A DNA stretch of 64,000 nucleotides from Terriglobia bacterium (GCA_020073215.1 JAIQFO010000026.1:1-64000), one strand, 5' to 3'. Positions 32,327 to 41,985 are shown, counted from the first letter of the stretch. Notes: a model not told the origin generated them from the letters alone. A program made the numbers and translations.

Positions 32327-33097
32327 GTGAAGATTCTGGTTTGCATGAAGCAGGTGCCGCAGAAAGACGCTCCGCTGAAGCTGAATGATGCGGGGACGTG
32401 GATTCGCGAAGATAGTTCCTACGAAGTGAATGAGCCGGACGCATTCGCGCTCGAAGCGGCGTTGCGGCAAAAGGAAAAGCATACGGGCGAGGTGGTAGTC
32501 ATCACCGCCGGGCCGGCGCGCGCGATGCAGGTATTGCGCGAGGCGCTGGCGAAAGGCGCTGACCGGGCCATCCATCTCGAGGACAACGCTTTTGTCGGGC
32601 TCGATGCCTACAACACCGCGCGAGCCATCGCGGCGGCCATCAAGGACGAAAAGTTCGACCTGATCTTTACCGGCTTGCAGTCGGACGATTACGGATATGC
32701 GCAGACGGGCGTGATTCTGGCCGAGATTCTGGGATGGCCGCACGCGACCATCATCATGCAGATCGAAAAGACTGACACCGGCATCCGGGTGAAGCGGGAA
32801 CTGGAAGCCGGCTTCTTCCAGTTTGTCGACATGCCTGTGCCGGCGGTGCTCACCATCCAGTCGGGTATCAACAAGCTACGCTATGCGACGCTGATCGGGA
32901 TCAAGCAGGCCAAGAACAAGCCGCTGCGCAAGGTGACCATGGCCGAGGTGCAGACAGCCGTGGGCGCGAATTTGCAGAAGATTGAGAAGCTGTACGTCCC
33001 GCAAAAGACAAAGAATACAGAGTTTCTGGAAGGTCCACCGGCGGAAGTGGCCAAGAAGCTGGTGGAAAAGTTGAAAAATGAAATGCGGGTTATTTGA
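32327..33097 (+). CDS. etfB: Electron transfer flavoprotein, beta subunit
   Basis: 256 aa. Start GTG 32327 with GGGAG seven bases upstream, giving VKILVCMKQVPQKDAPLK, the typical EtfB N-terminus. Other signatures: YEVNEPDAFALEAALR, FTGLQSDDYGYAQTGVILAE, RELEAGFFQFVDMPVPAVLT and TIQSGINKLRYATL. The subunit binds AMP and helps pass electrons from acyl-CoA-type dehydrogenases to the quinone pool. A TATACT at 32271-32276 may be the -10 element. Followed by etfA. Confidence 0.94.
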   Translation: MKILVCMKQVPQKDAPLKLNDAGTWIREDSSYEVNEPDAFALEAALRQKEKHTGEVVVITAGPARAMQVLREALAKGADRAIHLEDNAFVGLDAYNTARAIAAAIKDEKFDLIFTGLQSDDYGYAQTGVILAEILGWPHATIIMQIEKTDTGIRVKRELEAGFFQFVDMPVPAVLTIQSGINKLRYATLIGIKQAKNKPLRKVTMAEVQTAVGANLQKIEKLYVPQKTKNTEFLEGPPAEVAKKLVEKLKNEMRVI

Positions 33098-33100
33098 AAA

Positions 33101-33163
33101 GTACCCAGTACTCAGTACCCAGCGAAAGACTGGGGCATTTGCTGGGTACTGAGTACTGGGTAC
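33101..33163 (+). repeat. Perfect 23-bp hairpin between etfB and etfA (family A)
   Basis: Arms 33101-33123 and 33141-33163 pair perfectly around a 17-base loop and are made of GTACCCAGTACTCAGTACCC-type words. It ends 13 bases before the etfA start, so in the etfBA message it would lie next to the etfA ribosome site. The same word family separates pyrH and frr. Confidence 0.85.
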
Positions 33164-33176
33164 TGGGTACTTATTT

Positions 33177-34163
33177 ATGGACACAATTCTTGTCGTCGTT
33201 GAACAGCGTGAAGGAAAACTGAACCGCGTCTCCTGGGAGACGATTGCCGCCGGGCAGGCGATTGCCGCTCAGACCGGATGGGCGCTCGAGGCAGCGGTGG
33301 CCGGCTCAGGCGTAGCTGCGATCGCGGGCGAGGTAGCGGCAAAGAAGGTTGCCAAGGTGTATGACATCGAGTCGGCCAGACTCGAGCCCTACACTCCGGA
33401 CGCGTTTGCGTATGGGTTGAAACAGTTTCTGGAGAAGCATCCGGCGAGGCTGGTGTTGATGCCGCATACGTATCAGGTGCGGGATTTTGTCCCCAAGCTG
33501 GCGACGGCCTTGCAAAGCACGGCCATCAGCGACGTGATCGGCGCTCGGTATGAGGGCGGGAAGCTGCTGTTTACTCGGCAAATGTTTCAGGGGAAGTTTG
33601 TCGCCGACGTGAGTTTCGCCGGCTCGGGCCCGTGCTTTGTGACCTTTCAAAACGGCTCGTTCCGCGCCGATAAAGTCGAAGCGGGCGCAGCGGCGGCGCC
33701 GGTTGAGACGGTCAGCGTCGACGTTCCGGATGGCATCGTGCGCAACCAGCCGCGGGAGGTCTTCAAGGAAGCCAAGCAGTCGGTGGATTTGACGCAGGCT
33801 GAAATTATTGTGTCGGTGGGGCGCGGGATCAAAGAGCAGAAGAACATCGAACTGGCGAAGCAGTTGGCCGATGCGCTGGGCGGTGAGCTCGCCGCATCGC
33901 GTCCCATCTGCGATAACGGATGGTTGCCGATGGACCGCCAGGTCGGGTCGTCCGGACAAACCGTTGCCCCGAAGCTCTATCTGGCGCTGGGAATTTCGGG
34001 GGCGATCCAGCACCTGGTCGGCATGAAGGGCTCGAAGAGCATCGTCGCCATCAACAAAGATTCCGAGGCGCCGATTTTTGAGATTGCGGACTGTGCCATC
34101 GTCGGGAACTTGTTCGACATCGTGCCGCCGCTGATCGAGGAAGTGAAGAAGGCGAAGGCTTAG
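33177..34163 (+). CDS. etfA: Electron transfer flavoprotein, alpha subunit
   Basis: 328 aa. The C-terminal FAD domain carries [60 protein letters not shown] and [20 protein letters not shown]. Partners EtfB in a heterodimer. The ribosome site before ATG 33177 is weak because of the hairpin. Confidence 0.95.
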   Translation: MDTILVVVEQREGKLNRVSWETIAAGQAIAAQTGWALEAAVAGSGVAAIAGEVAAKKVAKVYDIESARLEPYTPDAFAYGLKQFLEKHPARLVLMPHTYQVRDFVPKLATALQSTAISDVIGARYEGGKLLFTRQMFQGKFVADVSFAGSGPCFVTFQNGSFRADKVEAGAAAAPVETVSVDVPDGIVRNQPREVFKEAKQSVDLTQAEIIVSVGRGIKEQKNIELAKQLADALGGELAASRPICDNGWLPMDRQVGSSGQTVAPKLYLALGISGAIQHLVGMKGSKSIVAINKDSEAPIFEIADCAIVGNLFDIVPPLIEEVKKAKA

Positions 34164-34168
34164 AAGCC

Positions 34169-34352
34169 AGGATTTAAGGTTTCAGAGTTTGAAGGTTTCA
34201 AGGAGACTAAGGCTTCGTATCGGGGCATCGCTTGAGCGATGCCGAAATCTCCAAAATCAAAACCCTCCTTTAGGGGCTGGGCGTCATAACCGCTTCCTCC
34301 ACAAGTATCCACGCCACACAACAGCAGGTCCTTCGCTTCGCTCAGGATGACA
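34169..34352. repeat. Stack of three repeat families after etfA
   Basis: GGTTTCA-type words (34169-34203), an inverted family E double hairpin (34212-34281; second stem GGCATCGC TTGA GCGATGCC, 34224-34243) and a family D unit (GGTCCTTCGCTTCGCTCAGG plus ATGACA, 34324-34352). They fill the gap between convergent etfA and the M23 peptidase gene and probably terminate both. Confidence 0.75.
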
Positions 34353-34387
34353 ATTTTGGTGGAAGGTTATGGGGAAGAGACTGCTGA

Positions 34388-35299
34388 TTACGAGCCCGCC
34401 GCAAATCCGCCAAGGTGGGCCAGGGTCAGCCGCAGGTACTTGTAGGGATTGACCGGGACGTCATTGATGCGGACTTCGTAGTGCAGATGCGGCCCGGTGG
34501 AGCGTCCGCTTAGGCCGACGTAGCCGATGGTGTCGCCGCGCTGGATGTGCTGTCCGGAGATGACGGCGAAGCTGGAGAGATGTCCGTAGCGCGTCGAGAT
34601 GCCGTGTCCGTGGTCGACGATGACGGCGCGTCCGTAGCCGCCCATGAAGTCAGAGAAAGTAACGACGCCGTCGGCCGGAGCGACCACCGGCGAGCCGACA
34701 TAGGAGGAGATGTCGACACCGGAGTGGAAGGCGCCTTCTCCGTTAAACGGATCGATGCGCTCGCCGAAGGAACCGGTAATCTGGCCTTCGACCGGCCATA
34801 GGTTGGGAGCGGAATTGGCGCGAATCCAGTCCGCGGTGGTCGAGTTCCTGGTGAGGCCCAGTGAGATGCCGACGCTGGCGGCGCCGGTCAGCGCCGTGTG
34901 CCTAAGCGCATAAAGCTGGTCGAGCGACGAGTGCACCTGCGCTTCCTGAATCTGTTCGGTCGAGGCCACCACCATTGCCGGATCGGACTTGAGTCCGTAA
35001 AGCGCGGAAACCTCGCTGGCCAGGGAACCGAGAGAAGCGACCTGGATGTCACGTTCCTTGGCGACCAGTTCCAGACGCGAATAGCGGTCCTTGAGCTGGG
35101 CTTGCTCGGTACGGAGCTGGTTGTAATGGGAGACCTTTGCCAGCATCCGGGTATACGAGCTGGCGATGCCCGTGAGGCAAAGCGCGCCGATCACCAAACC
35201 GGCCAAAAGAACGTAGGCGTACTGGACGGGAATGGAGATTTTGCGAAGCTGCCCGGCTTCGTCGCGAGCTACGAAAAATATGTAAAAACGCTTGCGCAA
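34388..35299 (-). CDS. M23 family cell-wall endopeptidase, membrane-anchored
   Basis: 303 aa. A short cytoplasmic N-terminus, one membrane helix (residues about 27-47), a coiled coil (60-85) and a C-terminal M23/LytM domain with His192-x3-Asp196 (FHSGVD), YGHLS (His240) and GPHLHYE (His273), the zinc and catalytic residues. All key residues are present, so it should cleave peptidoglycan cross-links in the periplasm or, as an MepM/EnvC-like factor, act in division. Confidence 0.9.
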   Translation of the reverse strand: MRKRFYIFFVARDEAGQLRKISIPVQYAYVLLAGLVIGALCLTGIASSYTRMLAKVSHYNQLRTEQAQLKDRYSRLELVAKERDIQVASLGSLASEVSALYGLKSDPAMVVASTEQIQEAQVHSSLDQLYALRHTALTGAASVGISLGLTRNSTTADWIRANSAPNLWPVEGQITGSFGERIDPFNGEGAFHSGVDISSYVGSPVVAPADGVVTFSDFMGGYGRAVIVDHGHGISTRYGHLSSFAVISGQHIQRGDTIGYVGLSGRSTGPHLHYEVRINDVPVNPYKYLRLTLAHLGGFAAGS

Positions 35300-35509
35300 T
35301 GGCTACTTCCGGATCAAAAAATTTTGTTCGGAATCCTGCCGGAGCGGTACTGTCATGCTCGGGCTCGGAATCCTGATTCCACCAGTCCCGTCAGGAGCAG
35401 ACTGGCCCTTCCATCAAACACGGAACCAGGCAGGCCGAAATCCAATTTACCCGCAACTGATTCAGGTTGCGGCACTTGGTTCGGCAAATTAAGTGTGAAC
35501 GGCGAGTTA

Positions 35510-35538
35510 AACGTAACAAACTTGATTCCCCCTGTCAA
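35510..35538 (-). promoter_or_regulatory. Promoter for the M23 peptidase gene
   Basis: On the minus strand TTGACA (complement of 35533-35538), a 17-bp spacer and TACGTT (complement of 35510-35515). The leader would be about 200 bases, longer than usual here. Confidence 0.45.
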
Positions 35539-35705
35539 CCGCGCTACGCACTTTTGGAAGGTTACCAAGGCAGGGTAATCTGCGGTGCCCAATCGGCCAA
35601 ATTACCGTGGTAAGGCCATCTCCATGGTTCATGGTGCCCCTTTCTAGTGCCCTTCGAGAAGTGGGGCCTTTGGCGGCGATTACCTCGGGGCACTGGCCCC
35701 CGGGG

Positions 35706-35711
35706 TATAGT
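35706..35711 (+). promoter_or_regulatory. -10 element seven bases before the thiL start
   Basis: TATAGT with seven bases to ATG 35719 and no Shine-Dalgarno sequence; another candidate for leaderless initiation. GTG 35710 overlaps the hexamer and is less likely as start. Confidence 0.4.
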
Positions 35712-35718
35712 GATCGAC

Positions 35719-36699
35719 ATGCCGCTTGCCGAGAAGAAGCTCATTCAGCAGATCCGCCGCTCTGCCCGCGGAGGCAAGTCGGTGGTAATCGGCATCGGCG
35801 ATGACTGTGCGGTGCTGAGGGTTCCTCCCGGACACGAACTGCTCGTAACCACCGATTTCACCCTCGAAAAGGTGCATTTCCGGCGAGATTGGCATCGTCC
35901 AGAGTTGGTGGGGCGGCGGTGCCTGACGCGCGGGCTGAGCGACATTGCGGCGATGGGTGGCGAGCCGCGGGCGGCCTTTTTGTCGCTGGCCGTTCCGAGC
36001 GACGTTCCGCAGAAGTGGGTTCGCCGCTTCCTGAAGGGATTGCTGGATCTGGCGGCAGAATTCAAGCTTCCGCTGGCAGGTGGCGACACGGCGCAGTCGG
36101 CCGGCGGGGGCGGGATTCAAGCAGACATCGTGGTGGTGGGCTCGGTGCCGAAGGGAAAGGCGGTGCTGCGGTCGGGGGCGAAAGCGGGCGAGGGGATTTA
36201 TGTGACGGGGGAATTGGGCGGGTCGGCGGCGGAGCTGGCGCGCCTGGCGGAAGCGACGCCCGTGGGCGCGGAGTCTCTCCGGCACATTTGGCGTTTTTCT
36301 GGGCAATCTCGTCCACAGGCGCGGGTGGCCGCGGGCCAGTGGCTGCGACAGCACCGGGTGGCGTCGGCCATGATCGACTTGAGCGACGGGCTTTCCACCG
36401 ACCTCGAACACATCTGCAAGGAAAGCCACGTGGGCGCGGAGATTGAAGCCGAGGCGATTCCGCGGGCGCAGGCTGGGCCGGGTAAGAAACGGGTCGCGCT
36501 CGAATTGGCGTTGCACGGCGGCGACGATTATGAACTGCTGTTCACGTCCGCGGCGGTAGTCCCCAGCCACATCGCGGGAGCTCGGGTGACGCGGATCGGC
36601 CACACCACACCCTCCGCAGGGATGCGGCTGATCGGGCCGGATGGGAAGAAGCGCCCGCTCCATGCCGGGGGATGGGAACACTTCAAAGGGGATTCGTAA
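35719..36699 (+). CDS. thiL: Thiamine-monophosphate kinase
   Basis: 326 aa. ThiL signatures: VIGIGDDCAVLRVPPGHELL, TTDFTLEKVHFR, CLTRGLSDIAAMGGEPRAAF, LPLAGGDTAQS, AMIDLSDGLSTDLEHICK and LHGGDDYELLFT, with the metal-binding Asp residues of the PurM/ThiL fold intact. It phosphorylates thiamine phosphate to the diphosphate. No other thiamine genes are next to it. Confidence 0.94.
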   Translation: MPLAEKKLIQQIRRSARGGKSVVIGIGDDCAVLRVPPGHELLVTTDFTLEKVHFRRDWHRPELVGRRCLTRGLSDIAAMGGEPRAAFLSLAVPSDVPQKWVRRFLKGLLDLAAEFKLPLAGGDTAQSAGGGGIQADIVVVGSVPKGKAVLRSGAKAGEGIYVTGELGGSAAELARLAEATPVGAESLRHIWRFSGQSRPQARVAAGQWLRQHRVASAMIDLSDGLSTDLEHICKESHVGAEIEAEAIPRAQAGPGKKRVALELALHGGDDYELLFTSAAVVPSHIAGARVTRIGHTTPSAGMRLIGPDGKKRPLHAGGWEHFKGDS

Positions 36700-36738
36700 T
36701 CTGCGATTCTCTGGCTCTGCCCCGGCGGCCGAAAGTCG

Positions 36739-37410
36739 CTATGGACCCGGCGCGATCTGTAAAGGCTCGGGCGTCTGCAGTCTCTGGCGAAGGATGGCGT
36801 TCCTGGCGGGAATTTCGGCAATGGCATCGGCGTGGATCACATATCCGCCGTGGGGCAGCGTGTTGCCAAAAGAAATTTCAACGTTGTTGGCGCCGGCTTT
36901 CAGCGCGAAGCGCTCGTAACCGATTGCGGTCGCTCGCCCGTTTTCGGCGACGGCCACGATGACGACGGTGAGGTCGAAGGTTTCCTTGGAGCTGTTCGAA
37001 ACCTGAACCGAGCCGTCGATTCGGTTGTCGTGGACTCTTGGCGCTTGAAGCCATTCGAGCAATAGCGGAGCAGAGACGACTGCCGTGAACTCTTTGCTAA
37101 TGGTGTGCGCGGGATGGCCGGAGTCTTCAACTTTTATGGTTAGCGTGACCGTGCCGGGCTTGGTGGGGCGCCCGCTCAGCAGGCCTTCCGGGGCGAGGGT
37201 GATGCCTTCGGGAAGGTCGCCACTGGCTACGCTCCAGACATAGGGCGGAACGCCGCCGCTGGCATGAAGAAGAGTGTGAAATTCCACCCCGGCTTCGAGT
37301 GGGGGCAAAGATCCCTCGCTGATGGCGAGTGGAGGAGCCTGCGCGGCGGCCATCCCGAAACAGCAAATCAGGATCGCGCCGAGTCGTAGGATTGGAGTGA
37401 CACCCATCAC
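36739..37410 (-). CDS. Secreted protein with putative Ig (He_PIG) domain
   Basis: 223 aa with signal peptide (LRLGAILICCFGMAAAQAPP). The next 90 residues match the He_PIG pattern: GVPPYVWSVASGDLPEGITL, PEGLLSGRPTKPGTVTLTIK, VEDSGHPAHT. A second beta-rich domain follows (VQVSNSSKETFDLTVVIVAV). A TAAAAT lies ten bases before the GTG start. Likely an exported adhesive or structural protein. Confidence 0.75.
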   Translation of the reverse strand: MMGVTPILRLGAILICCFGMAAAQAPPLAISEGSLPPLEAGVEFHTLLHASGGVPPYVWSVASGDLPEGITLAPEGLLSGRPTKPGTVTLTIKVEDSGHPAHTISKEFTAVVSAPLLLEWLQAPRVHDNRIDGSVQVSNSSKETFDLTVVIVAVAENGRATAIGYERFALKAGANNVEISFGNTLPHGGYVIHADAIAEIPARNAILRQRLQTPEPLQIAPGP

Positions 37411-37453
37411 AGTTCGTTTGATTTTACGCTGGGCAGGGCGTAAAAACTGCCAT

Positions 37454-40400
37454 ATGTCTTATCGTTGGTCGCATGCGGTCGTTGCCTTCGGACTCGTCTC
37501 CTCGTTTGTCTGCTTGATGAGCGCGAAAAGTCTGGCGCAGGCTCCAGTTCCCTCCAGGCAGAAGACGGCTAACGCCGAAGAGGCCGCGGTCTTCGAGCGC
37601 ATCTTCAATCACGTGCGTTTTGAGAATGACGGATCCGAGGTGAGCGAGACCGAGGCCGTGATTCGGATTCAGAGCCAGGCGGGCGTGGAAGCATTTGGCC
37701 AACTGGTTTTCGGCTACTCATCGGCGACCGAAAAGTTGCAGGTGGAATACGTCCGGGTGCGCAAGCCGGATGGGCGGGTAGTGGTGACGCCGGAATCGAC
37801 GGCACAGGATTTCGCTCCCGATGTGCTGAAAGAAGCTCCGATGTACAGCGACTACCGCCAGCGCCATATTTCCGTGGCTGGGCTGCAACCGGGAGACACG
37901 CTGGAATACCGCACGGTCACGCGGGTTCTCACGCCGCTGGCCGCGGGAAACTTCTGGTATGAATACACGTTTCCGAAGGGGGTCGCGGTCACTGAAGACC
38001 GGCTGGAGATTGACATCCCAAAGGCCCGCGAGGTGAAGCTCAAGACGCCGAAGCGCCAGCCCGACATTCAGGACACTGGCGACCGCCGTATTTACACCTG
38101 GGTGGTGAAGGATATCCGGCCGGACCGCGACAAAGAGAGAGACGCCGATGAAGAGACCGGCCCCGAGGTGCAGTTGACGACCTTCACCGACTGGAAGCAG
38201 ATCGCGCAATGGTATGCCAAGCTGCAGGGCGAGCGCATGACGGTGGACGACAGCGTGCGAAAAAAAGCCGCGGAACTCACCCAGGGCGCTAACACTCCCA
38301 CCGAGAAGGCGCGGCGGCTCTACGATTTTGTGGCGCGGTCGGTGCGTTACGTGAGCATTTCGCTCGGAGTTGGACGTTATCAGCCGCACGCCGCCTCCGA
38401 CGTCCTGCAGAACGGCTACGGCGACTGCAAAGATAAACACACGCTGCTTGCAGCGCTGCTGCGGGCGGAGGGAATTCAGAGCTATCCGGTGCTGATCGGC
38501 AGCGATCGCAAATTGGATGTGGACATTCCCTCGCCGGCACAGTTCGATCACGCGATTACGGCGGCTCGACTGGGGACGGGAACGGGGCTCACCTGGCTGG
38601 ATACGACTCCTGAAGTGACGCCCTTTGGGCTGATTCTTTATCAACTGCGCAACAAGCAGGCGGTTGTGGCCTCGGACGACAGCGAGGGTGGCTTGCAGCG
38701 GACGCCGTCGGATTCGCCGGTCAAAACCTTCATGCACTTTACACTCGACGGCAAATTCAGCGAGTTCGGCGCGCTCGACGCGACACTCGAGGTCACCGCC
38801 CAGGGAGATCGCGACTGGCCGATGCGGGCGAGCTTCCGGCGATTTTCGCAGGCGCAGTGGAAGGACTTTGTGAAAGCGCTCTCCGCGAGTTGGGGCTTGC
38901 CGGGCGACGTCGAAGACGTTCAGCTCGATCCCATCGAAGATACGAGCAAGCCTTTTCATCTGAAGTATCGCCTGCACGTGGATCGATATTTCGTGGTGCC
39001 GTCGGCGAGCGTGAATTTTCGCCCCATCCCGCCGCTGGGAATGCCCGCGATTCGAGCCTCGGAAAAGAGCAGGGAACCTCTGGACATCGGCCCCGCGGGT
39101 GACATGGACTACCGCGTCCGCTTGCAGTTTCCTTCCAACTACACGGTGCGCACACCGACTACGGTGAAAATGTCGCGAGACTACGGCGACTATTCATCGA
39201 CCTATTCGCTGAGCAAGGGCGTTCTGGAAGGCGAGCGCAAACTTGTGGTGAAGGTGAACGAAGTGGCGGCGGCGCGGCGGGCGGACTACGAATCGTTCCG
39301 CAATGCAACGCAAAGCGACCAGGACCAATTGTTGTCGTGCACCATCCTGACACCGTCGGGGCAAGCGGCGCAGACAGCTTCGAAGATGGAAGGAACTCCG
39401 GCGGAGTTGCATAAGGCGGGAGTGAAAGCGCTGCAGAGCAAGGACTATCGCACGGCAATTGACCTGCTGAAACGCGCGGTGGACGGGGATTCCAGCCTGG
39501 CGAATTCGGGAATGAAAGACGGCTGGTACGACCTGGGGCTGGCCTACGCCAGAGCCAACGATCACGCGGAAGCAATCGCGGCGTTCCGCAAGCAGCTCGA
39601 ACTCGATCCGAATCATAAGCACGCGAACGCCGACCTGGCCCTGGAGCTGCAGCAAACGGGGAAGACCGACGAGGCGATCGCGGCTTATCGCAAACAACTG
39701 GAAACGACTCCATACGAGAAAGCGGCGCACAAGAATCTCGGCTTGCTGCTGGCGCAGTTGGGACGCGATGCCGACGCGCGCACGGAACTGGAAGCGGCCG
39801 CCGCGATTCCTCCGGACGATTCGGAAACGAAGATGGCTTTGGCGCAGGTGTATGGGCGATTGGGAGAGAAGACAAAAGCGCAGGAGTTGATGAAGGGACT
39901 GACGGGCAGCACGGGCGCGGACTCGGGCCAGGATATTTACGCCTCGGCGCTGAAAGACGACATTGATCCGGCACAGACCGAGACCGATGCGCAGAAGGTT
40001 CTCTACGACATTGGAGATCAGTTCGACTCGGGCGAGTTGGATCGGCTGGGGCCGTCGGCATTTTCATCAATGCGATTAGTGGCGCTGGCTTGGGCGCGCA
40101 TGGGATGGGCGAAATTTCAGTGCGGCGAAAATCTGGCGGCGATGCAGTTTCTCATTTCGGCCTGGCAATTGAGCCAGGCTGGGACGGTGGCCAACCGACT
40201 GGGGCAGGTGCTCGAAAAGCAAGGGCAGAAGGAGAAGGCGCGTCAAATGTATGCGCTGGCCGTGGCGGCGGGAGGAAGCGAAGTGGCGGACTCGCGGGCG
40301 CGCCTGGCGACGCTGGCTGGAGATCCGGCGGCGGCCGAGAAAGACGCCGCACAGGCGCCGATGGAGTTAGTGCAGGCACGCACGGTGAAGCTCGCTCCGG

Positions 40401-41026
40401 TCGTAATTAGTAGCAAGCCTGTTTCGGCGCGGTTCAATCTCGTGTTCGACAGCTCGCCTCGTCCCGAGCGCGCTGAGTTTGTTGACGGCGACGAAGGCCT
40501 TCGCTCGGCGGGTGAACAACTTCGCGAAAAAGATTTCCCCGTGAGATTTCCGGACGTGTCGTCGGTGAAAATCGTTCGGCGAGGGGAGGTCAAGTGCGCG
40601 GTTTCCGGGTGTGCGATTGAGCTAATACCGGTCGAGACAGAACAGTCGGGGCAACCGCTTATAACGCTCGTTAGGCAAGACTCTGCTCTAGCTGCGGGCG
40701 GCGGTCAATCTCCCTACTGTCGCGGCGCCGAAGCCGATTCCTCCAACTGTGTACGCCCGCCGCAGACGGCCTACTCTCCCGATCCCGAGTATCCCGCAAA
40801 AGAGAGGAACGCAGGTCGCGAAGGGACGGTCGTGTTACATCTTGTTGTTGGTACCGACGGCGTGCCACACGACATCACAGTTTTTCGCCCACTTAGCCCC
40901 GAGTTTGATGCAGCCGCCGTCGAGGCTGTGAAAACGTGGAAGTTTTCCCCCGCAACCAAGGATGGCAAGCCCATCTCGGTGCTAATTGCCATTCAAGTGG
41001 CTTTTCACCTTTCTCGTGATAGATGA
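37454..41026 (+). CDS. DUF3857-transglutaminase-TPR protein fused to a TonB C-terminal domain
   Basis: 1190 aa. Signal peptide ending SLAQA; DUF3857 (residues about 50-230); transglutaminase-like core with Cys325 (NGYGDCKDKHTLL), His366 (FDHAI) and Asp383 (TWLDTTPEV), a complete triad; TPR repeats at about 650-815 (YDLGLAYARANDHAEAIAAF and following); and at the end a TonB C-terminal domain (PEYPAKERNAGREGTVVLHL, AAVEAVKTWKFSPATKDGKP). The first parts form a known acidobacterial/Bacteroidetes type of exported protein; the TonB end is an addition. It has no TonB membrane anchor, so it does not act as a classic energy transducer. Confidence 0.85.
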   Translation: MSYRWSHAVVAFGLVSSFVCLMSAKSLAQAPVPSRQKTANAEEAAVFERIFNHVRFENDGSEVSETEAVIRIQSQAGVEAFGQLVFGYSSATEKLQVEYVRVRKPDGRVVVTPESTAQDFAPDVLKEAPMYSDYRQRHISVAGLQPGDTLEYRTVTRVLTPLAAGNFWYEYTFPKGVAVTEDRLEIDIPKAREVKLKTPKRQPDIQDTGDRRIYTWVVKDIRPDRDKERDADEETGPEVQLTTFTDWKQIAQWYAKLQGERMTVDDSVRKKAAELTQGANTPTEKARRLYDFVARSVRYVSISLGVGRYQPHAASDVLQNGYGDCKDKHTLLAALLRAEGIQSYPVLIGSDRKLDVDIPSPAQFDHAITAARLGTGTGLTWLDTTPEVTPFGLILYQLRNKQAVVASDDSEGGLQRTPSDSPVKTFMHFTLDGKFSEFGALDATLEVTAQGDRDWPMRASFRRFSQAQWKDFVKALSASWGLPGDVEDVQLDPIEDTSKPFHLKYRLHVDRYFVVPSASVNFRPIPPLGMPAIRASEKSREPLDIGPAGDMDYRVRLQFPSNYTVRTPTTVKMSRDYGDYSSTYSLSKGVLEGERKLVVKVNEVAAARRADYESFRNATQSDQDQLLSCTILTPSGQAAQTASKMEGTPAELHKAGVKALQSKDYRTAIDLLKRAVDGDSSLANSGMKDGWYDLGLAYARANDHAEAIAAFRKQLELDPNHKHANADLALELQQTGKTDEAIAAYRKQLETTPYEKAAHKNLGLLLAQLGRDADARTELEAAAAIPPDDSETKMALAQVYGRLGEKTKAQELMKGLTGSTGADSGQDIYASALKDDIDPAQTETDAQKVLYDIGDQFDSGELDRLGPSAFSSMRLVALAWARMGWAKFQCGENLAAMQFLISAWQLSQAGTVANRLGQVLEKQGQKEKARQMYALAVAAGGSEVADSRARLATLAGDPAAAEKDAAQAPMELVQARTVKLAPVVISSKPVSARFNLVFDSSPRPERAEFVDGDEGLRSAGEQLREKDFPVRFPDVSSVKIVRRGEVKCAVSGCAIELIPVETEQSGQPLITLVRQDSALAAGGGQSPYCRGAEADSSNCVRPPQTAYSPDPEYPAKERNAGREGTVVLHLVVGTDGVPHDITVFRPLSPEFDAAAVEAVKTWKFSPATKDGKPISVLIAIQVAFHLSRDR

Positions 41027-41217
41027 TCCTGAACCGCCAGGCCATCGTGGGTGGCGACGTAGCCCCGAAACACCACTTGCAAGAGCAACCCCCGGAGCCG
41101 GACTTTGACCATGTTCTTCTGATCCTGGTTTGAGGTCACATGTTCGTGAGGGCTTGCGCTCGACGCATCCGCATGGAGTCCGATAATCTAGTGTGTTCTC
41201 TCAGGGAGGTCCAGCCC

Positions 41218-41775
41218 ATGCGGGAGGCCGTCGAACGACTGTGGCCGGAAATTCAGTGGATCAAGGATGCCAAGCTTCGTGCACAGGTGACTGAAACCTG
41301 GATCAAGGCGCTGGAGCGAAGTCCGCTGAAGCCTGATGACTTGAATCGGATTCCCTTTACGTTGCTGGTTCCGAATTGTCCGATCACCTTCATGGAGCAC
41401 AAGCGTTGCGTGGTGCACATTGCGCGCGACAGTGCGAAGGCGATGATGGACTTTATGGGCCGAGCGCTGCCGATCGACGCCGACGTGGTGATTGCGGGCG
41501 CGATTCTGGCGGACGTCGGCAAGTTGCTGGAATATGAAATCGGTCCGGACGGCAAGAGCCGGCAAAGCGAGCGGGGAGAAGCGTTGCGGCATCCCTTTAC
41601 CGGAGTCGCGCTGGCGATGGAGTGCGGCGTGCCCGAAGTCGTGTGCCACATCATCGCCGCGCACGCCGCCGAAGGCGACCTCGTAAAGCGCACGACCGAA
41701 GCTTTCATTGTGCATCACGCCGACTTCATGGCGTTTTTGCCGTTTAAGAATCCGAAGAACGTGAAAGCGAAGTGA
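41218..41775 (+). CDS. HD-domain phosphohydrolase-like protein
   Basis: 185 aa from ATG 41218 with GGGAGG nine bases upstream. HD-fold features: FMEHKRCVVHIARDS, AILADVGKLLEYE (the second motif reads ADVG where most have HDxG), LRHPFTGVALA and CHIIAAHAAEGD. The replaced His suggests altered or lost metal binding at one site. Substrate unknown. It lies just before the citrate-lyase-like cluster but is separated by repeat family D. Confidence 0.75.
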   Translation: MREAVERLWPEIQWIKDAKLRAQVTETWIKALERSPLKPDDLNRIPFTLLVPNCPITFMEHKRCVVHIARDSAKAMMDFMGRALPIDADVVIAGAILADVGKLLEYEIGPDGKSRQSERGEALRHPFTGVALAMECGVPEVVCHIIAAHAAEGDLVKRTTEAFIVHHADFMAFLPFKNPKNVKAK

Positions 41776-41813
41776 AGAATCGAATTCTTGAATGGTTTGT
41801 CAGTTTGAATGAT

Positions 41814-41892
41814 TGTCATCTTGAGCGAAGCGAAGGACCTGCTTCCTCTCATCCGCCAGGAAAGCAGGTCCTTCGCTTCGCTCAGGATGACA
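41814..41892 (+). repeat. Inverted family D repeat
   Basis: TGTCATCTTGAGCGAAGCG and AAGGACCTGCTTCC (41814-41846) pair with GGAAAGCAGGTCCTTCGC and TTCGCTCAGGATGACA (41859-41892), a stem of about 30 bp with a short loop. Other family D copies: 34324, 45936, 57888 and 60612. Confidence 0.85.
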
Positions 41893-41985
41893 AATCAATT
41901 TAGGAGTCCATGCAATTTAGAAGTCGATGCAACTTGAAGTCGATGCACTCAAGCAGTTCATACATGAATATGTGAGGAGAAGCGC

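Larger units (their letters stand above)
35300..35718. other. Divergent intergenic region
   Basis: About 420 bases between the divergent M23 and thiL genes without an open frame resembling a protein. It holds the minus-strand promoter at 35510-35538 and, before thiL, a CCCCGGGG-rich stretch and the TATAGT hexamer. Confidence 0.5.

Noticed and set aside
19628-33163. CRISPR array or phage repeats
   Set aside because: The repeats are inverted word runs and isolated palindromes with no regular spacer spacing and no cas genes.
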